64,000 nucleotides of DNA from DASUPK01 sp963804595 (GCA_963804595.1 CAWDQZ010000017.1:248001-312000); one strand, 5' to 3'. Counted from the first letter of the stretch, positions 49,701 to 58,217 are shown. Program-made: numbers and translations. The notes: a model not told the origin generated them from the letters alone.

Positions 49701-51167
49701 TCAATGGCGGCCTGGGGCGCGCACCAGATACGTCCCCTGCGGCGTGCTGTAGGCCGGCTGGAAGCCCGCCGCCTCCAGCGCGCCGATCGCCGATTGGACG
49801 TGCGCGATCACCGCTCCCGCCTTGAGACGCCAAAGCGCGGCGCGCAGGTCGGGGGCGCCGTTGCGGAGCACCCCGTAGTTGTCGCGCAGCTCCTGCGGGG
49901 TGAAGTGCTCGAGCCAGCCGTTCAGCACCACGCGGGTGTCGGGCGAGCGCCAGTTGATGTAAGAGCCGACTCCGGCGTAGGTGACGATGCGCCCCTTCTC
50001 CGGCGGGTGCGCGATCGCGTAGTCCGCGACCGGGAAGCCCAGCGTCGGATCGTCCCGCGGGGGTCCGAGAACCGCCGCCCAGGCGAGCGCAGCCGCGGCG
50101 GCGACCGAACCGGCAACCGCGACGGGGAGACGCATCGGCCCCGGGCTGCGGTTCGGCGCGGTCCAGGCGACCTGCAGCGCCAGCACCGGCCCGATGAAGA
50201 CGATGTTGCGGATCGAGTAGCCGGCGAAGAGGAGGAACCCCGCGGTGACCAGCAGGGTGGTGACGCGTCGTGGCCGCGGAGAGCTCACCCACATCCATGC
50301 AGCGAACGCGGTCGCGAGCACGAGATAGAGCAGCGCCAGCGGATCGCCGAACGCGGACTGCCACTCGGTGCTGGCCAGCGAGATCGCCTGGTTCTGGAAG
50401 CTGAGCAGGTATGACCAGATCGCCGCCCCGAGCGGGGTCGACACCGTCACGGTGGCCGCAGCGATGACCGCGAGGAGCGCGAGCGCGGCGATACGGGACA
50501 GCGGCACGGTCCCAGGAATCCCGCGCCAGTGGTCGATCGCGAACCCGATCGTCAGCAGCCCGATGAGCAGCAGGCCGGCGATGAACCCTCCATGGAGGTT
50601 GGCCCAGAGCGCGAACAGCACCACGATCGCGAGTCCCGCCCCCCAGCGCGACAGCCCTCTCGAGCCGGGGCCGGCCCGCACCCGCCAGTCGACGGTGAGG
50701 AGGGCGACGAGCAGCGAGAAGATCATCACGGTGAACCCGGCGGCGCGCGGATGGATCACGGCGAGCAGCCCGGGGAAGTAGAACGCCGTGACGGCGATCA
50801 GCATCGCCCACCCCTTCCGCCGGCAGAGCCAGAGCAGGATCGCGAGCGGCGCGGTGATCAGCACCGCATAGAGCACCGTCAGACCCGTCGGGCCGATCAC
50901 CTGGGAGATCCGGAAGAAGGTGAGCTCGGAAAGCCATTGCTGGTTCAGCCACGTCCCGCCCCTGGCGACCGTCGCGAACGGGTACTGGTCGACGAAGCCG
51001 TGGTGGGCGACGAACCGGCCGCTGACCAGCGAGAGGTAGAAGTCGCCGTTGTGGGATCGATCCAGGCAGATCGCGAGCGCGCCGACCAGCGCGATCAGGG
51101 CCGCCATCAGCGCCCAGGTGGACCGCGGGGTGAAGCGGCGTGCAAGACTGCCGTCCGGGCGCGTCAC
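49701..51167 (-). CDS. Polytopic membrane protein, possible glycosyltransferase, unknown function
   Basis: 488 residues with 11 or so helices and a C-terminal soluble domain of about 110 residues. The first loop holds DRSHNGDFYLSLVSGRFVAHHG and WLNQQWLSEL, resembling the first periplasmic loop of GT-C proteins, whose catalytic acid is usually near the end of helix 1. The C-terminal part (VVLNGWLEHFTPQELRDNYGVL) matches no domain I recognise, though this layout is seen in many actinobacterial envelope proteins. The start is GTG at 51165-51167. It is transcribed in the same direction as the MptB-like gene, 58 bases upstream of it, so they may work together. Confidence 0.65.
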   Translation of the reverse strand: MTRPDGSLARRFTPRSTWALMAALIALVGALAICLDRSHNGDFYLSLVSGRFVAHHGFVDQYPFATVARGGTWLNQQWLSELTFFRISQVIGPTGLTVLYAVLITAPLAILLWLCRRKGWAMLIAVTAFYFPGLLAVIHPRAAGFTVMIFSLLVALLTVDWRVRAGPGSRGLSRWGAGLAIVVLFALWANLHGGFIAGLLLIGLLTIGFAIDHWRGIPGTVPLSRIAALALLAVIAAATVTVSTPLGAAIWSYLLSFQNQAISLASTEWQSAFGDPLALLYLVLATAFAAWMWVSSPRPRRVTTLLVTAGFLLFAGYSIRNIVFIGPVLALQVAWTAPNRSPGPMRLPVAVAGSVAAAAALAWAAVLGPPRDDPTLGFPVADYAIAHPPEKGRIVTYAGVGSYINWRSPDTRVVLNGWLEHFTPQELRDNYGVLRNGAPDLRAALWRLKAGAVIAHVQSAIGALEAAGFQPAYSTPQGTYLVRAPGRH

Positions 51168-51278
51168 GAGCCGGGTATTCGTAGCGGTTCGGCCGGTCCC
51201 TTTGGGTCACCCGGGCGTGAAAACCGCCAAAAGGGTGCTTTTGCAGGGATTTCAGCATCTGCTAATATGTACGACCCT

Positions 51279-51357
51279 GCCGGGTCATGGAAACCCGGCT
51301 TTTGCAGCACTTTCGCGCAGTTCTTCCACCTATCGGCAGCCTTCGCGAAGCAGTGCT
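51279..51357 (+). promoter_or_regulatory. Structured leader upstream of the zinc-ribbon/HTH gene
   Basis: Two hairpins fill the leader. GCCGGGT (51279-51285) pairs perfectly with ACCCGGC (51293-51299) and is followed by TTTT, as in an intrinsic terminator. Then AGCACTTTCGCG (51306-51317) pairs with CGCGAA-GC-AGTGCT (51344-51357), with a two-base bulge. A possible -10 (TAATAT near 51263) lies upstream. The layout fits transcription attenuation. No known riboswitch class is recognised. Confidence 0.45.
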
Positions 51358-51378
51358 CTTAGACCGCGGAGGTAGCTC

Positions 51379-51756
51379 ATGTCCAAGACCACAACCGTCG
51401 ACAACCGAACCCGTGCGCCCCGCTCCCGCCGCTGGACCTGTGCCGGCTGCGCGGTGACCGTGCGATACGCGGCGGGCAGCAATGCCGTCCCCCGCCGCCC
51501 CGAGGGCTGGAGCAGAAAGGGCGGCGAGTGGCTCTGTCTGCACTGCCAGCGCGAGAAGGCGGTCGAGAAGGCAACCATCGGCGCCAAGGGCGACGGCTGG
51601 GCCTCGCGGCGCCAGGCGCTCCTCGAGTTCGAGCTGCGCCGCAGCCCTGAGGAGCCCGATGGCGTGATCGCCAAGCGCGCCAACTGCTCCACCGGACACG
51701 TTCGCAAGGTCCGCGAAGAGCTCGAGCGCGGCGGCAAGCTCCCCAAGGCCGCCTAG
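51379..51756 (+). CDS. Small zinc-ribbon plus helix-turn-helix protein, unknown role
   Basis: 125 residues. WTCAGCAVTVRY and WLCLHCQREKA give two CxxC pairs about 30 residues apart, a zinc-ribbon-like fold. The C-terminal half, PDGVIAKRANCSTGHVRKVREELERG, looks like a helix-turn-helix, with RANCSTGHVRKVRE as the recognition region. The N-terminus is basic (NRTRAPRSRR). It is probably a DNA-binding regulator; I know no named family. GGAGGT lies nine bases before the ATG. It has a structured leader with a terminator-like hairpin (51279-51299) and is followed by a c-di-AMP-type riboswitch for the next gene. Confidence 0.7.
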   Translation: MSKTTTVDNRTRAPRSRRWTCAGCAVTVRYAAGSNAVPRRPEGWSRKGGEWLCLHCQREKAVEKATIGAKGDGWASRRQALLEFELRRSPEEPDGVIAKRANCSTGHVRKVREELERGGKLPKAA

Positions 51757-51830
51757 TTTTTCCGCCGGCGAGCCCGGCCCCCCGCGTTCCGTCTCCAAAA
51801 TCGGGTACGCTCCCGCGCGAAATGCACCTG

Positions 51831-51971
51831 CCGAATCGCGCCGTCGTCTGACGTCCGGCGCGAGCGGGGGAACCAACTGGAGCGAGAGCTCCGTGGGCGA
51901 ATCGGCCTAGCCGTAGCGCACTCTTTCAGCGCGAGTCCGTCAGCTAACCCCGCAGGCCCGAGAAAGAGAGG
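51831..51971 (+). ncRNA. Probable c-di-AMP riboswitch (ydaO-yuaA motif)
   Basis: The 5' part has ATCGCG (51835) and GAGCGGGGGAACCAA (51862-51876); the middle has GGGCGAATCGG (51895-51905) and GTAGCGCACTC; the 3' part has GCGAGTCCGTCAGCTAACCC (51930-51949), then CGCAGGC and GAGAGG (51966-51971). These blocks, in this order and spacing, are the conserved core of the ydaO-yuaA class, which binds c-di-AMP and usually turns genes off. Known targets handle cell wall turnover and potassium or osmolyte transport. Here the riboswitch precedes a 44-residue membrane peptide, whose ribosome site is the terminal GAGAGG itself. A TACGCT at 51806-51811 may be the -10 box. Confidence 0.85.
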
Positions 51972-51976
51972 TTGGC

Positions 51977-52111
51977 ATGAGCACGTTGATCGATCACCTT
52001 GCGACCGATCGAATCCGGGGCGGACGGCTTGTTCTCGCCTACGGCATCGGAGCGTTCTGCGGGATCGCGGTGGCCGTCGTGGCGCTGCTGCTCGCCGGCA
52101 CGGGGCCGTAG
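51977..52111 (+). CDS. 44-residue single-helix membrane peptide under riboswitch control
   Basis: ATG 51977, TAG 52109-52111. The peptide starts MSTLIDHLATDRIRGGRLVL and continues AYGIGAFCGIAVAVVALLLA to GTGP: a charged N-terminus, then one membrane helix of about 25 residues. The ribosome site (GAGAGG) lies five bases upstream, within the 3' edge of the riboswitch. It converges with the GH76 gene after 25 bases. No family is recognised. Because its only partner in the transcript is a c-di-AMP sensor, a function in osmotic, potassium or wall control is the best guess. Confidence 0.65.
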   Translation: MSTLIDHLATDRIRGGRLVLAYGIGAFCGIAVAVVALLLAGTGP

Positions 52112-52136
52112 GCCGGAGCCACACCCAAGCCCGGCC

Positions 52137-53459
52137 CTAGCGGCCGAGCGCCGCCATCCAGGCGAAGAGCGCCGCGTTCGCCGAGTGCAGCTGGACGCTG
52201 CCCTCCGGCGCCTGCGCCCGCGCCGCCTTCTTCCCGTACCAGGTGCGCAGATAGAGACCGTGCCCGTCGCGACTGCGGTGCAGCGCGCTCCGGGCATTCC
52301 GCTGGATGATCCCGTACCAGTCGCCGTTGTTGTCCATCCGCGCGAACTCGAGCATCGTCCGGAGGTACCAGAAATCGAACTGCGGGCCCATCGTGAAGCG
52401 CCGGTAGACCTGCAGGGTCCGAGTCGCGAGATCGTCCGCCCGGGCGCAGAACTCCTTCCGGCCGGTCTCGTCGCAGATGATTCTGTGCGCGAGGATCATC
52501 GGGCCGTTCACGTATGGCATCGCGAGGGCGTGGAAGGGCGGGTAGTAGTTGAGCGATGAGCGGGCTTCCGCAGCCGGGGGAACCCTCTGACCGGCCGCCT
52601 CCAGCTTCGCCGCCTCATCCGGGTTGGCGCCGAGCGCGCGCTGGTCCGCGGCCGCCGCGGCGGCCGGCGACCCTGGCCCGGTCGTGTCGCCGCTCGAAGC
52701 CGTGCCGGTCTTGTACGTCTTCGGCTTGCGAAGCCGCGCGTAGAGGCCGGTGGCCGGGTCGGTCAGCCAGACGTCGCCCCAGGCGATGAACTTGAGCGCG
52801 TCGTCGAGGTAGGCCTGCTGGTGGGTGAGCGCGTAGAGGCGGGCCGAGAGCAGCGTGCCGCCGGCCAGCGACTCACCCGCGTAGAAGCTGTGGTTCGTGT
52901 TCCACCAGATGCCACCCGGCCGTCCGGGAGTCGTGTCCCACCCCGAGACGCTGATGAATCGCTGCGCGATCATCGCGTCGTTGAGGTAGCGGGGGTTCCC
53001 GGTGGCCCGGTAGGCGTCGAGGAAGGCGAGCCCCCACCAGCCGTTGTCGTCGAACCAGGTCGTCTTCCCGGGGTTGTGCTGGCCGGGCTTCGGCCCGAAT
53101 CCAGGCACCGGCTCGAGCGTTGGGTTCAGGTAGCGCTCCGCCCCACGGGCGAAGCGGTTGAGCTGGCCCCGGTGGCGGCGCGAGGGCCGAGCGATCTGCA
53201 GGCCGTTGACCGCCTCGAAGAGCGGCACGATCCCCCAGAGCGAGGCCACCCTCCCCTGGTCGAGGACGGCGCGGTACCAGCGAAGCTTCGGGCTCCACCA
53301 GCGGTGGGCCTGCTTGACGCCCCGGTTGGCGGCCGCCAGGTAGTGGGCCTGACTTCGGCTCAGCGCGGACGCGGAGCCGGGCAGGATCGCAACCCCCGCG
53401 ATCGCCAGAGCGGTCAGGGCAATGAGGGCGGTTGTCGAGCTTCTGCGGACGAGCGACAC
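52137..53459 (-). CDS. Secreted GH76-like glycoside hydrolase (alpha-1,6-mannanase type)
   Basis: 440 residues with a signal peptide ending ILPGSASA. WFDDNGWWGLAFLDAYRATG is the GH76 signature: the double Asp is the catalytic nucleophile/acid pair of alpha-1,6-mannanases, here in an alpha/alpha barrel, with RYLNDAMIAQRF after it. GGIWWNTNHSFYAGESLA and LLSARLYALTHQQAYLDDA continue the pattern. A Gly/Ala-rich insert (GPGSPAAAAAADQRALG) interrupts the barrel near residue 270. The start is GTG at 53457-53459. Its substrate may be mannan of the own envelope or of fungi. The nearby mannosyltransferase gene favours the former, as inference. Confidence 0.78.
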   Translation of the reverse strand: MSLVRRSSTTALIALTALAIAGVAILPGSASALSRSQAHYLAAANRGVKQAHRWWSPKLRWYRAVLDQGRVASLWGIVPLFEAVNGLQIARPSRRHRGQLNRFARGAERYLNPTLEPVPGFGPKPGQHNPGKTTWFDDNGWWGLAFLDAYRATGNPRYLNDAMIAQRFISVSGWDTTPGRPGGIWWNTNHSFYAGESLAGGTLLSARLYALTHQQAYLDDALKFIAWGDVWLTDPATGLYARLRKPKTYKTGTASSGDTTGPGSPAAAAAADQRALGANPDEAAKLEAAGQRVPPAAEARSSLNYYPPFHALAMPYVNGPMILAHRIICDETGRKEFCARADDLATRTLQVYRRFTMGPQFDFWYLRTMLEFARMDNNGDWYGIIQRNARSALHRSRDGHGLYLRTWYGKKAARAQAPEGSVQLHSANAALFAWMAALGR

Positions 53460-53477
53460 GCCTTACCCACGAACACA

Positions 53478-54150
53478 TTACGCCGGGCTTCGAAGCGCCT
53501 CAGCCTGGGCGTCGCTCGCGAGGATCGCGACCAGCCCGTCTACGTCCTGCCGCTCCCAGAGCTCCGCGTGCCGCTCGACGGTCCGACGAAGCCGGCGGTC
53601 CTCGAGCGACTGCGCGGTCTCCTCGGTCGGCTGTTCGTCGAGCCGGCCGTCGATCCGCGCGCGGGCGCGCTGCAGGTGGCTGTTCGCCGCGGCCACGCTG
53701 ATGCCGAGCCGCCTCGCGGTCTCCCGGGCCGAGAAGCCGAGGGCTTCCCGCAGGATCAGGACGGCCCGCTGGCGCGCAGGCAGCAGCCGCATGGCTACGA
53801 CCAGCGCACGTTCGAAGTCCTCGCGGTTCAGGTAGCGGCCCTCGAGGGCGGGTCCAGGGTCGGCGCATGCCAGTGATCTGCAGGCGTCGTCCGATCGAGG
53901 TCGACCGGTACCACCCGGCTCGGCCGGCGCACCGCCACATCCAGCGCGGTGTTGGTCACGATCCGGTAGAGCCAGCTGCGGATCGAGCTCCGCCCCTCGA
54001 AGGAGGGAGCGCTCTCCAGGCGCGGAGCAGCGCTTCCTGGAGGGCGTCCTCCGCATCCTGAGTCGATCGCAGGATGCGACGTGAATGCGCATGAGCTCGT
54101 CGCGGTGGCGTTCGACGACCCGGGCGTACTCGCGCTCAACGGGCCGCGCG
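53478..54150 (-). CDS. ECF sigma factor of the TIGR02960-like type, C-terminal SnoaL domain almost absent (frameshifted)
   Basis: Region 2 appears as EREYARVVERHRDELMRIHV, STQDAEDALQEALLRAWRAL and FEGRSSIRSWLYRIVTNTAL, and region 4 as LLPARQRAVLILREALGFSARET followed by ISVAAANSHLQRARARID. In this family a SnoaL-like domain of about 130 residues follows; here only the first 25 or so residues remain (LWERQDVDGLVAIL) before a TAA at 53478. The frame changes near 54080, 54010 and 53865. No standard start codon is in frame at the N-terminus, so the start (about 54150) is approximate. Such sigma factors control stress regulons and are often regulated through the SnoaL domain. Confidence 0.75.
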
Positions 54151-54263
54151 ATGAGCGATCAGGACGCCCGCTTCGAGCTGATGATCGACCTCTTCGTCGA
54201 GGGCCTCGCCAGGCGGGCGAGCGAGCAGAGCCTCCTAGCCCGCCGACCCAGCGGCCGCCTCGA

Positions 54264-55769
54264 TCAGCGAGCAAGCTCGCCGATCACGTCTCGCCACCAG
54301 GCCCGCTCGGTGTCCGAGCCCGCATGGGAGAGCCGGCGGCGTGCCTCCCCCTGAAGAGCGCTCGCCGGTCCCAGTCCCAGGATCGGCCCGGTGAACGCAT
54401 AGCGGCCGTCCGAGAGGACGACTAGAGCGCCGGGCCTGTCCAGCCGGGAGAGGAGCTGCTCCTCCACGGGCGTCCCGAGGACGTGGGCGGGGAAGGAGGC
54501 GTCGCCGTCGCCCTCTCGCCACGGTCTCACCATCAGGATCTGCGCGCTCTGCCCCGCCGTCTGCGGACGGCGGATGCCCGGCTCGCGGACCGGCCCGGCA
54601 CTCGTCACTCCGAGGGCGTGAGCCAGCGGCTCGAAGGTCGCCCCCTGGACCAGGGTCGAGAGCAGGACGGCGAAGAAGACGATGTTGAAGAAGTCGAAGC
54701 TGTGCGAGACGCCGTCGATGACGGGAAAGGTGGCGAGCACCACCGGGACCGCTCCTCGAAGCCCGGCCCAGGCCAGCACCACCCGCTCGCCGAGGCTGAA
54801 CCTGTCGAAGGCCGTGCTGATCAGAGTGGCGACAGGGCGCGCCACGAAGACCAGCACGATCGCCAGCACTGTCCCCTCGACCGCGACGTCGCCCAGCTGC
54901 GACGGGAACACCAGCAGCCCGAGGACCACGAACATCGTCACCTGCGCCACCAGCGCTAGGCCCTCGTGGAAGACGACCACGGCCCGCTTGGCCGGGATCG
55001 GCACACTGCCGAGCATCAGCCCCGCCAGGTAGACGGCGAGGAATCCCGACCCATGCAGGCTGCTGGCCGCGCCGTAGGCGAGCGCGGCCGTACCCATCGT
55101 CCCGATCACGTAGCCGGCCTCGTTGCCGAGCCACGCCCGCCGCAGTCCCTGCACGGCGAGCCAGCCGACCGCGAGCCCGACGCCCAGTCCGATGGAGAGC
55201 TCGCGGAACAGCAGCACAAGCATGTCGCCGAACCCGTAGTCGGGCAGCTGGATCCAGTCGATCAGCCCGACGACCAGCAGGATCGCCATCGGATCGTTCA
55301 GTCCGGACTCCCCCTCGAGCGTTCGCGAGACGCGCTCGTGCAGCCGCGAATGTCGCAGCAGCCCGAAGATCGCGGCGCCGTCCGTGGCGGAGACGATGGA
55401 ACCCAGCAGCATCCCCTCCAGGAAGGAGAGGTCGAAGAGCCAGGTCGCGGCTAGGCCCGTGATCGCCGCCGTGAGCAGGGTCCCGAAGAACGCCAGGAAG
55501 ATCGACGGCCTCAGCACGGGACGGATCTCGTCGAAACCGACGCTCAGCCCGCCCTCGAACAGAATCAGGGCCAGGGCGACGATCCCGATGGTCCGGGCCA
55601 ACTCGTAGTCGTCGAACTCGATCCAGCCGAAGCCGTCCGAACCGACCGCCATCCCGAGCCCGAGGAAGAGCAGCAGGCCGGGTACGCGCAATCTGCCGGC
55701 GATCACTGTGGAGAGAAGGCCCGCGATCAGCAGGCAGCCGGCGATCAGGATGAGGTTGGCGTCGCTCAC
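54264..55769 (-). CDS. CPA1/NhaP2-like K+(Na+)/H+ antiporter
   Basis: 501 residues from GTG 55767-55769. LILIAGCLLIAGLLSTVIAGRL starts the transmembrane domain of about 12 helices. IALALILFEGGLSVGFDEI, SATDGAAIFGLLR and EGESGLNDPMAILLVVG are the CPA1 ion-binding signatures (the ND pair), and RGAVPVVLATFPVI closes the domain. The last 110 residues are a cytoplasmic tail, ARTILMVRPWREGDG-like, resembling the end of NhaP2/CvrA; a clear TrkA-C domain is not seen. It exchanges K+ or Na+ for H+. TATACG lies six bases upstream, so a leaderless start is likely. Along with kdp and kup, it adds to the cell's potassium balance. Confidence 0.87.
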   Translation of the reverse strand: MSDANLILIAGCLLIAGLLSTVIAGRLRVPGLLLFLGLGMAVGSDGFGWIEFDDYELARTIGIVALALILFEGGLSVGFDEIRPVLRPSIFLAFFGTLLTAAITGLAATWLFDLSFLEGMLLGSIVSATDGAAIFGLLRHSRLHERVSRTLEGESGLNDPMAILLVVGLIDWIQLPDYGFGDMLVLLFRELSIGLGVGLAVGWLAVQGLRRAWLGNEAGYVIGTMGTAALAYGAASSLHGSGFLAVYLAGLMLGSVPIPAKRAVVVFHEGLALVAQVTMFVVLGLLVFPSQLGDVAVEGTVLAIVLVFVARPVATLISTAFDRFSLGERVVLAWAGLRGAVPVVLATFPVIDGVSHSFDFFNIVFFAVLLSTLVQGATFEPLAHALGVTSAGPVREPGIRRPQTAGQSAQILMVRPWREGDGDASFPAHVLGTPVEEQLLSRLDRPGALVVLSDGRYAFTGPILGLGPASALQGEARRRLSHAGSDTERAWWRDVIGELAR

Positions 55770-55914
55770 GGGGGGCGTATAACAACAGGGCGGCACCCGG
55801 TTTCGGCGACCGACCCGCGGCAAAAGCCTCAAGCTCAGGTTGAGGCCCAGGGGAACCGGCGCATCTCGCGGGCGCCTTCGGGACGATGCGTCTCAAGCGT
55901 GCCCGCGGGGGCAT

Positions 55915-55951
55915 GTGTGAAACGGGATTCGGGTGTGAAACGGGAGTTCGG
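55915..55951. repeat. Tandem GTGTGAAACGGG-containing repeat, two units
   Basis: GTGTGAAACGGG is repeated at 55915 and 55933, each followed by a similar ATTCGG/AGTTCGG end, so the units are 18 and 19 bases long. It lies in the leader 30 bases before the transglycosylase gene and could be a regulator site. Confidence 0.4.
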
Positions 55952-55982
55952 AGGAGACCTCAGGTCACGGATCGGCCCACGG

Positions 55983-58193
55983 ATGGCGAAGCGATTCCTA
56001 CTCATCTTTGCCCTGGGCACCACGCTCGCCGTTCTCGGCGCCGGCACCGCCAGCTCGCTGGGCGTGGGCGGTGTGACGGTCACCACCCCGAACCTCCCCG
56101 CTCCCCTGCCCAACCCGCTGCCGGACACCACCGTGCAGACACCCAGGCTGCCGAACCTCGGCGGCGGGGGTGGCGGTGGCACCGGCGGACTGCTGGACGG
56201 CGGCGGGTCGAGCAGTGGAGGCTCCACCTCGGGCGGCTCCACCTCGGGCGGGTCCAGCTCGAGCTCGGGCGGGCCCTCCTCCAGCCCGGGCAGCGGAGCG
56301 ACCGGTTCCGGCAAGGCCGGTGAGGCCGGATCCAAGGGTGGCAAGGGCCTCTTCGCCAAGCAGAAGGGCAAGGCTCAGAGCCGCAAGGACGTGGTGATGG
56401 ATCAGCAGAACGGGGTCACGCAGCCCGTCCTGAGAAACCCGGACGGCTCCCCCACTCCGCAGAATCCCGGCCTCACGACCACCACCTTCGGACCCGCCCC
56501 GATCGGCGTCCCGAACCCGGTCATCGACTCGTTCGAGATCCCGCCCTTCCTCCTCCCGATCTACCAGTCCTGCGGCACCGAGTACGGGATTCCCTGGCAG
56601 GTGCTCGCCGGCATCAACAAGATCGAGACGGCCTTCGGCACGAACCTCAACATCTCCTCGGCGGGCGCGATGGGATGGATGCAGTTCATTCCCTCCACCT
56701 GGGCGGCCTACGGAGTCGATGCCAACGATGACGGTCGCAGGGACCCGTACAACCCCGTCGATGCGATCTGCGCCGCGGCCCGCTACCTGAAGGCGGCGGG
56801 CGGCGACCACGACGTCCGCCAGGCGATCTACGCCTACAACCACGCCGACTGGTACGTCGACGAGGTCCTGCTGTACGCGAACCAGTACGGCCAGCTGCCT
56901 GACGCGCTGGTCGGCTCCCTGACCGGGCTCACCGAGGGAGCGCACTTCCCGGTGGCCGCGAAGGCTCACTACGCCGACGACATCAACGACGCCGCCGCGC
57001 TGGCGCGCTCCACCGCCCAGCGCAAGGCGGCGGGCAACGCCGCCGACGTGATCGCCTCCAACGCGGAGCGGCGCAGCATCAACATCTACTCGGACGTGGG
57101 CGCTCCGGCCCTCGCCGTCAACGACGGCACCATCAAGAAGATGGGGCGGTCCAAGGACCTCGGCAGGTTCATAGTCCTCCAGGACGCTTACGGCAACCGC
57201 TACACGTACTCACGGCTGGGGGAGATCGCCGCGGTCCATCCCGTTCCGCGTGAGAAGAAGCTGGGCGCAGGAGACTTCAAGCTCGAGGGCCCCAGCAAGG
57301 ACGCGGCGCCCAAGGCCCCGGCAACCAAGGGAGACAACGCCGCCAAGCGCAAGGCGAAGCCGAGCACCCTCCTCGAACCGCTCAAGGTCGGCTCGAAGGT
57401 GATCGGCGGCTCCGTGCTCGGCCGGGTCGGCAAGACGGATGCGCAACCGGCCCACCTCAACTTCGCGATCCGGCCCGCCGGCCGCGGCGCCCCCACGATC
57501 GACCCGAAGCCGATCCTCGACGGCTGGAAGCTGCTCGAGACCACGGCGATCTACCGGGCGAACGACCGGAACCCCTTCTCTGCGAACCCCACCGTCGGCC
57601 AGGTCCTGCTGATGTCGAAGCCCGCGCTCGAGCAGCGCGTCCTGCACGACCCGAAGCTCTCCATCTACGCGTGCGGCCGACAGGACATCGCGACGGGTCA
57701 GATCGACCGCCGCGTCTTGGCGGTCATGGAGTACCTCGTCGCCAAGGGGTATCGGCTGACGATCACCGCGCTGAAGTGCGGGCACTCCTATCTGACCTCC
57801 TCGGGCAACGTCTCTGCCCACTCCTACGGCTCGGCGGTGGACATCGCGGCCGTCGATGGCGTACCGATCACCGGCCACCAGGGGCCGGGCACGATCACCG
57901 AGGCGGTGATCAAGGACCTGCTGCTCCTCCAGGGCGCGATGCGGCCCGCCCAGATCATCTCCCTGATGGACCTCGGGCCGCCGACCTTCATCCTGCCCGA
58001 CCACTACAACCACATCCACGTCGGCTACACGTTCTCGACCACCGGCCACATCTCCCAGCTCGGCCAGATCCTCAAGCCGGAGCAGTGGCAGCGCCTGATC
58101 GAGCGGCTCGGGCAGATCGAGAACCCCAAGGTGCCGGCGAAGCCATCGGTCGCCGCGCTCCCCGCCAAGGGCGCGAATCCGTCCGGCGACTGA
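55983..58193 (+). CDS. Secreted wall enzyme: lytic transglycosylase, degenerate M23-like and M15-like peptidase domains
   Basis: 736 residues from ATG 55983. Signal peptide at 1-25, then a Gly/Ser-rich linker (60-120). Residues about 180-275 are a lytic transglycosylase domain: catalytic Glu in INKIETAFG (E215), GAMGWMQFIPSTW at 228-240 and an EF-hand-like loop, DANDDGRRDP. Residues about 365-520 resemble a LytM/M23 barrel (FIVLQDAYGNRYTYSRLG) without the usual metal ligands. Residues about 575-690 have SAHSYGSAVDIAAVDG and YNHIHVGY, the H-x6-D and HxH ligands of M15/VanY-type carboxypeptidases. One protein could thus cut glycan strands and trim peptides. No ribosome site is clear. Confidence 0.8.
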   Translation: MAKRFLLIFALGTTLAVLGAGTASSLGVGGVTVTTPNLPAPLPNPLPDTTVQTPRLPNLGGGGGGGTGGLLDGGGSSSGGSTSGGSTSGGSSSSSGGPSSSPGSGATGSGKAGEAGSKGGKGLFAKQKGKAQSRKDVVMDQQNGVTQPVLRNPDGSPTPQNPGLTTTTFGPAPIGVPNPVIDSFEIPPFLLPIYQSCGTEYGIPWQVLAGINKIETAFGTNLNISSAGAMGWMQFIPSTWAAYGVDANDDGRRDPYNPVDAICAAARYLKAAGGDHDVRQAIYAYNHADWYVDEVLLYANQYGQLPDALVGSLTGLTEGAHFPVAAKAHYADDINDAAALARSTAQRKAAGNAADVIASNAERRSINIYSDVGAPALAVNDGTIKKMGRSKDLGRFIVLQDAYGNRYTYSRLGEIAAVHPVPREKKLGAGDFKLEGPSKDAAPKAPATKGDNAAKRKAKPSTLLEPLKVGSKVIGGSVLGRVGKTDAQPAHLNFAIRPAGRGAPTIDPKPILDGWKLLETTAIYRANDRNPFSANPTVGQVLLMSKPALEQRVLHDPKLSIYACGRQDIATGQIDRRVLAVMEYLVAKGYRLTITALKCGHSYLTSSGNVSAHSYGSAVDIAAVDGVPITGHQGPGTITEAVIKDLLLLQGAMRPAQIISLMDLGPPTFILPDHYNHIHVGYTFSTTGHISQLGQILKPEQWQRLIERLGQIENPKVPAKPSVAALPAKGANPSGD

Positions 58194-58217
58194 CGAAGCG
58201 CCGTTAGCCTCCGCTAC

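Noticed and set aside
55800..55982. Second c-di-AMP riboswitch upstream of the transglycosylase gene
   Set aside because: A GGGGAACC block is present, but the diagnostic 3' block (CAGCTAACC) is absent; only a tandem repeat is seen.
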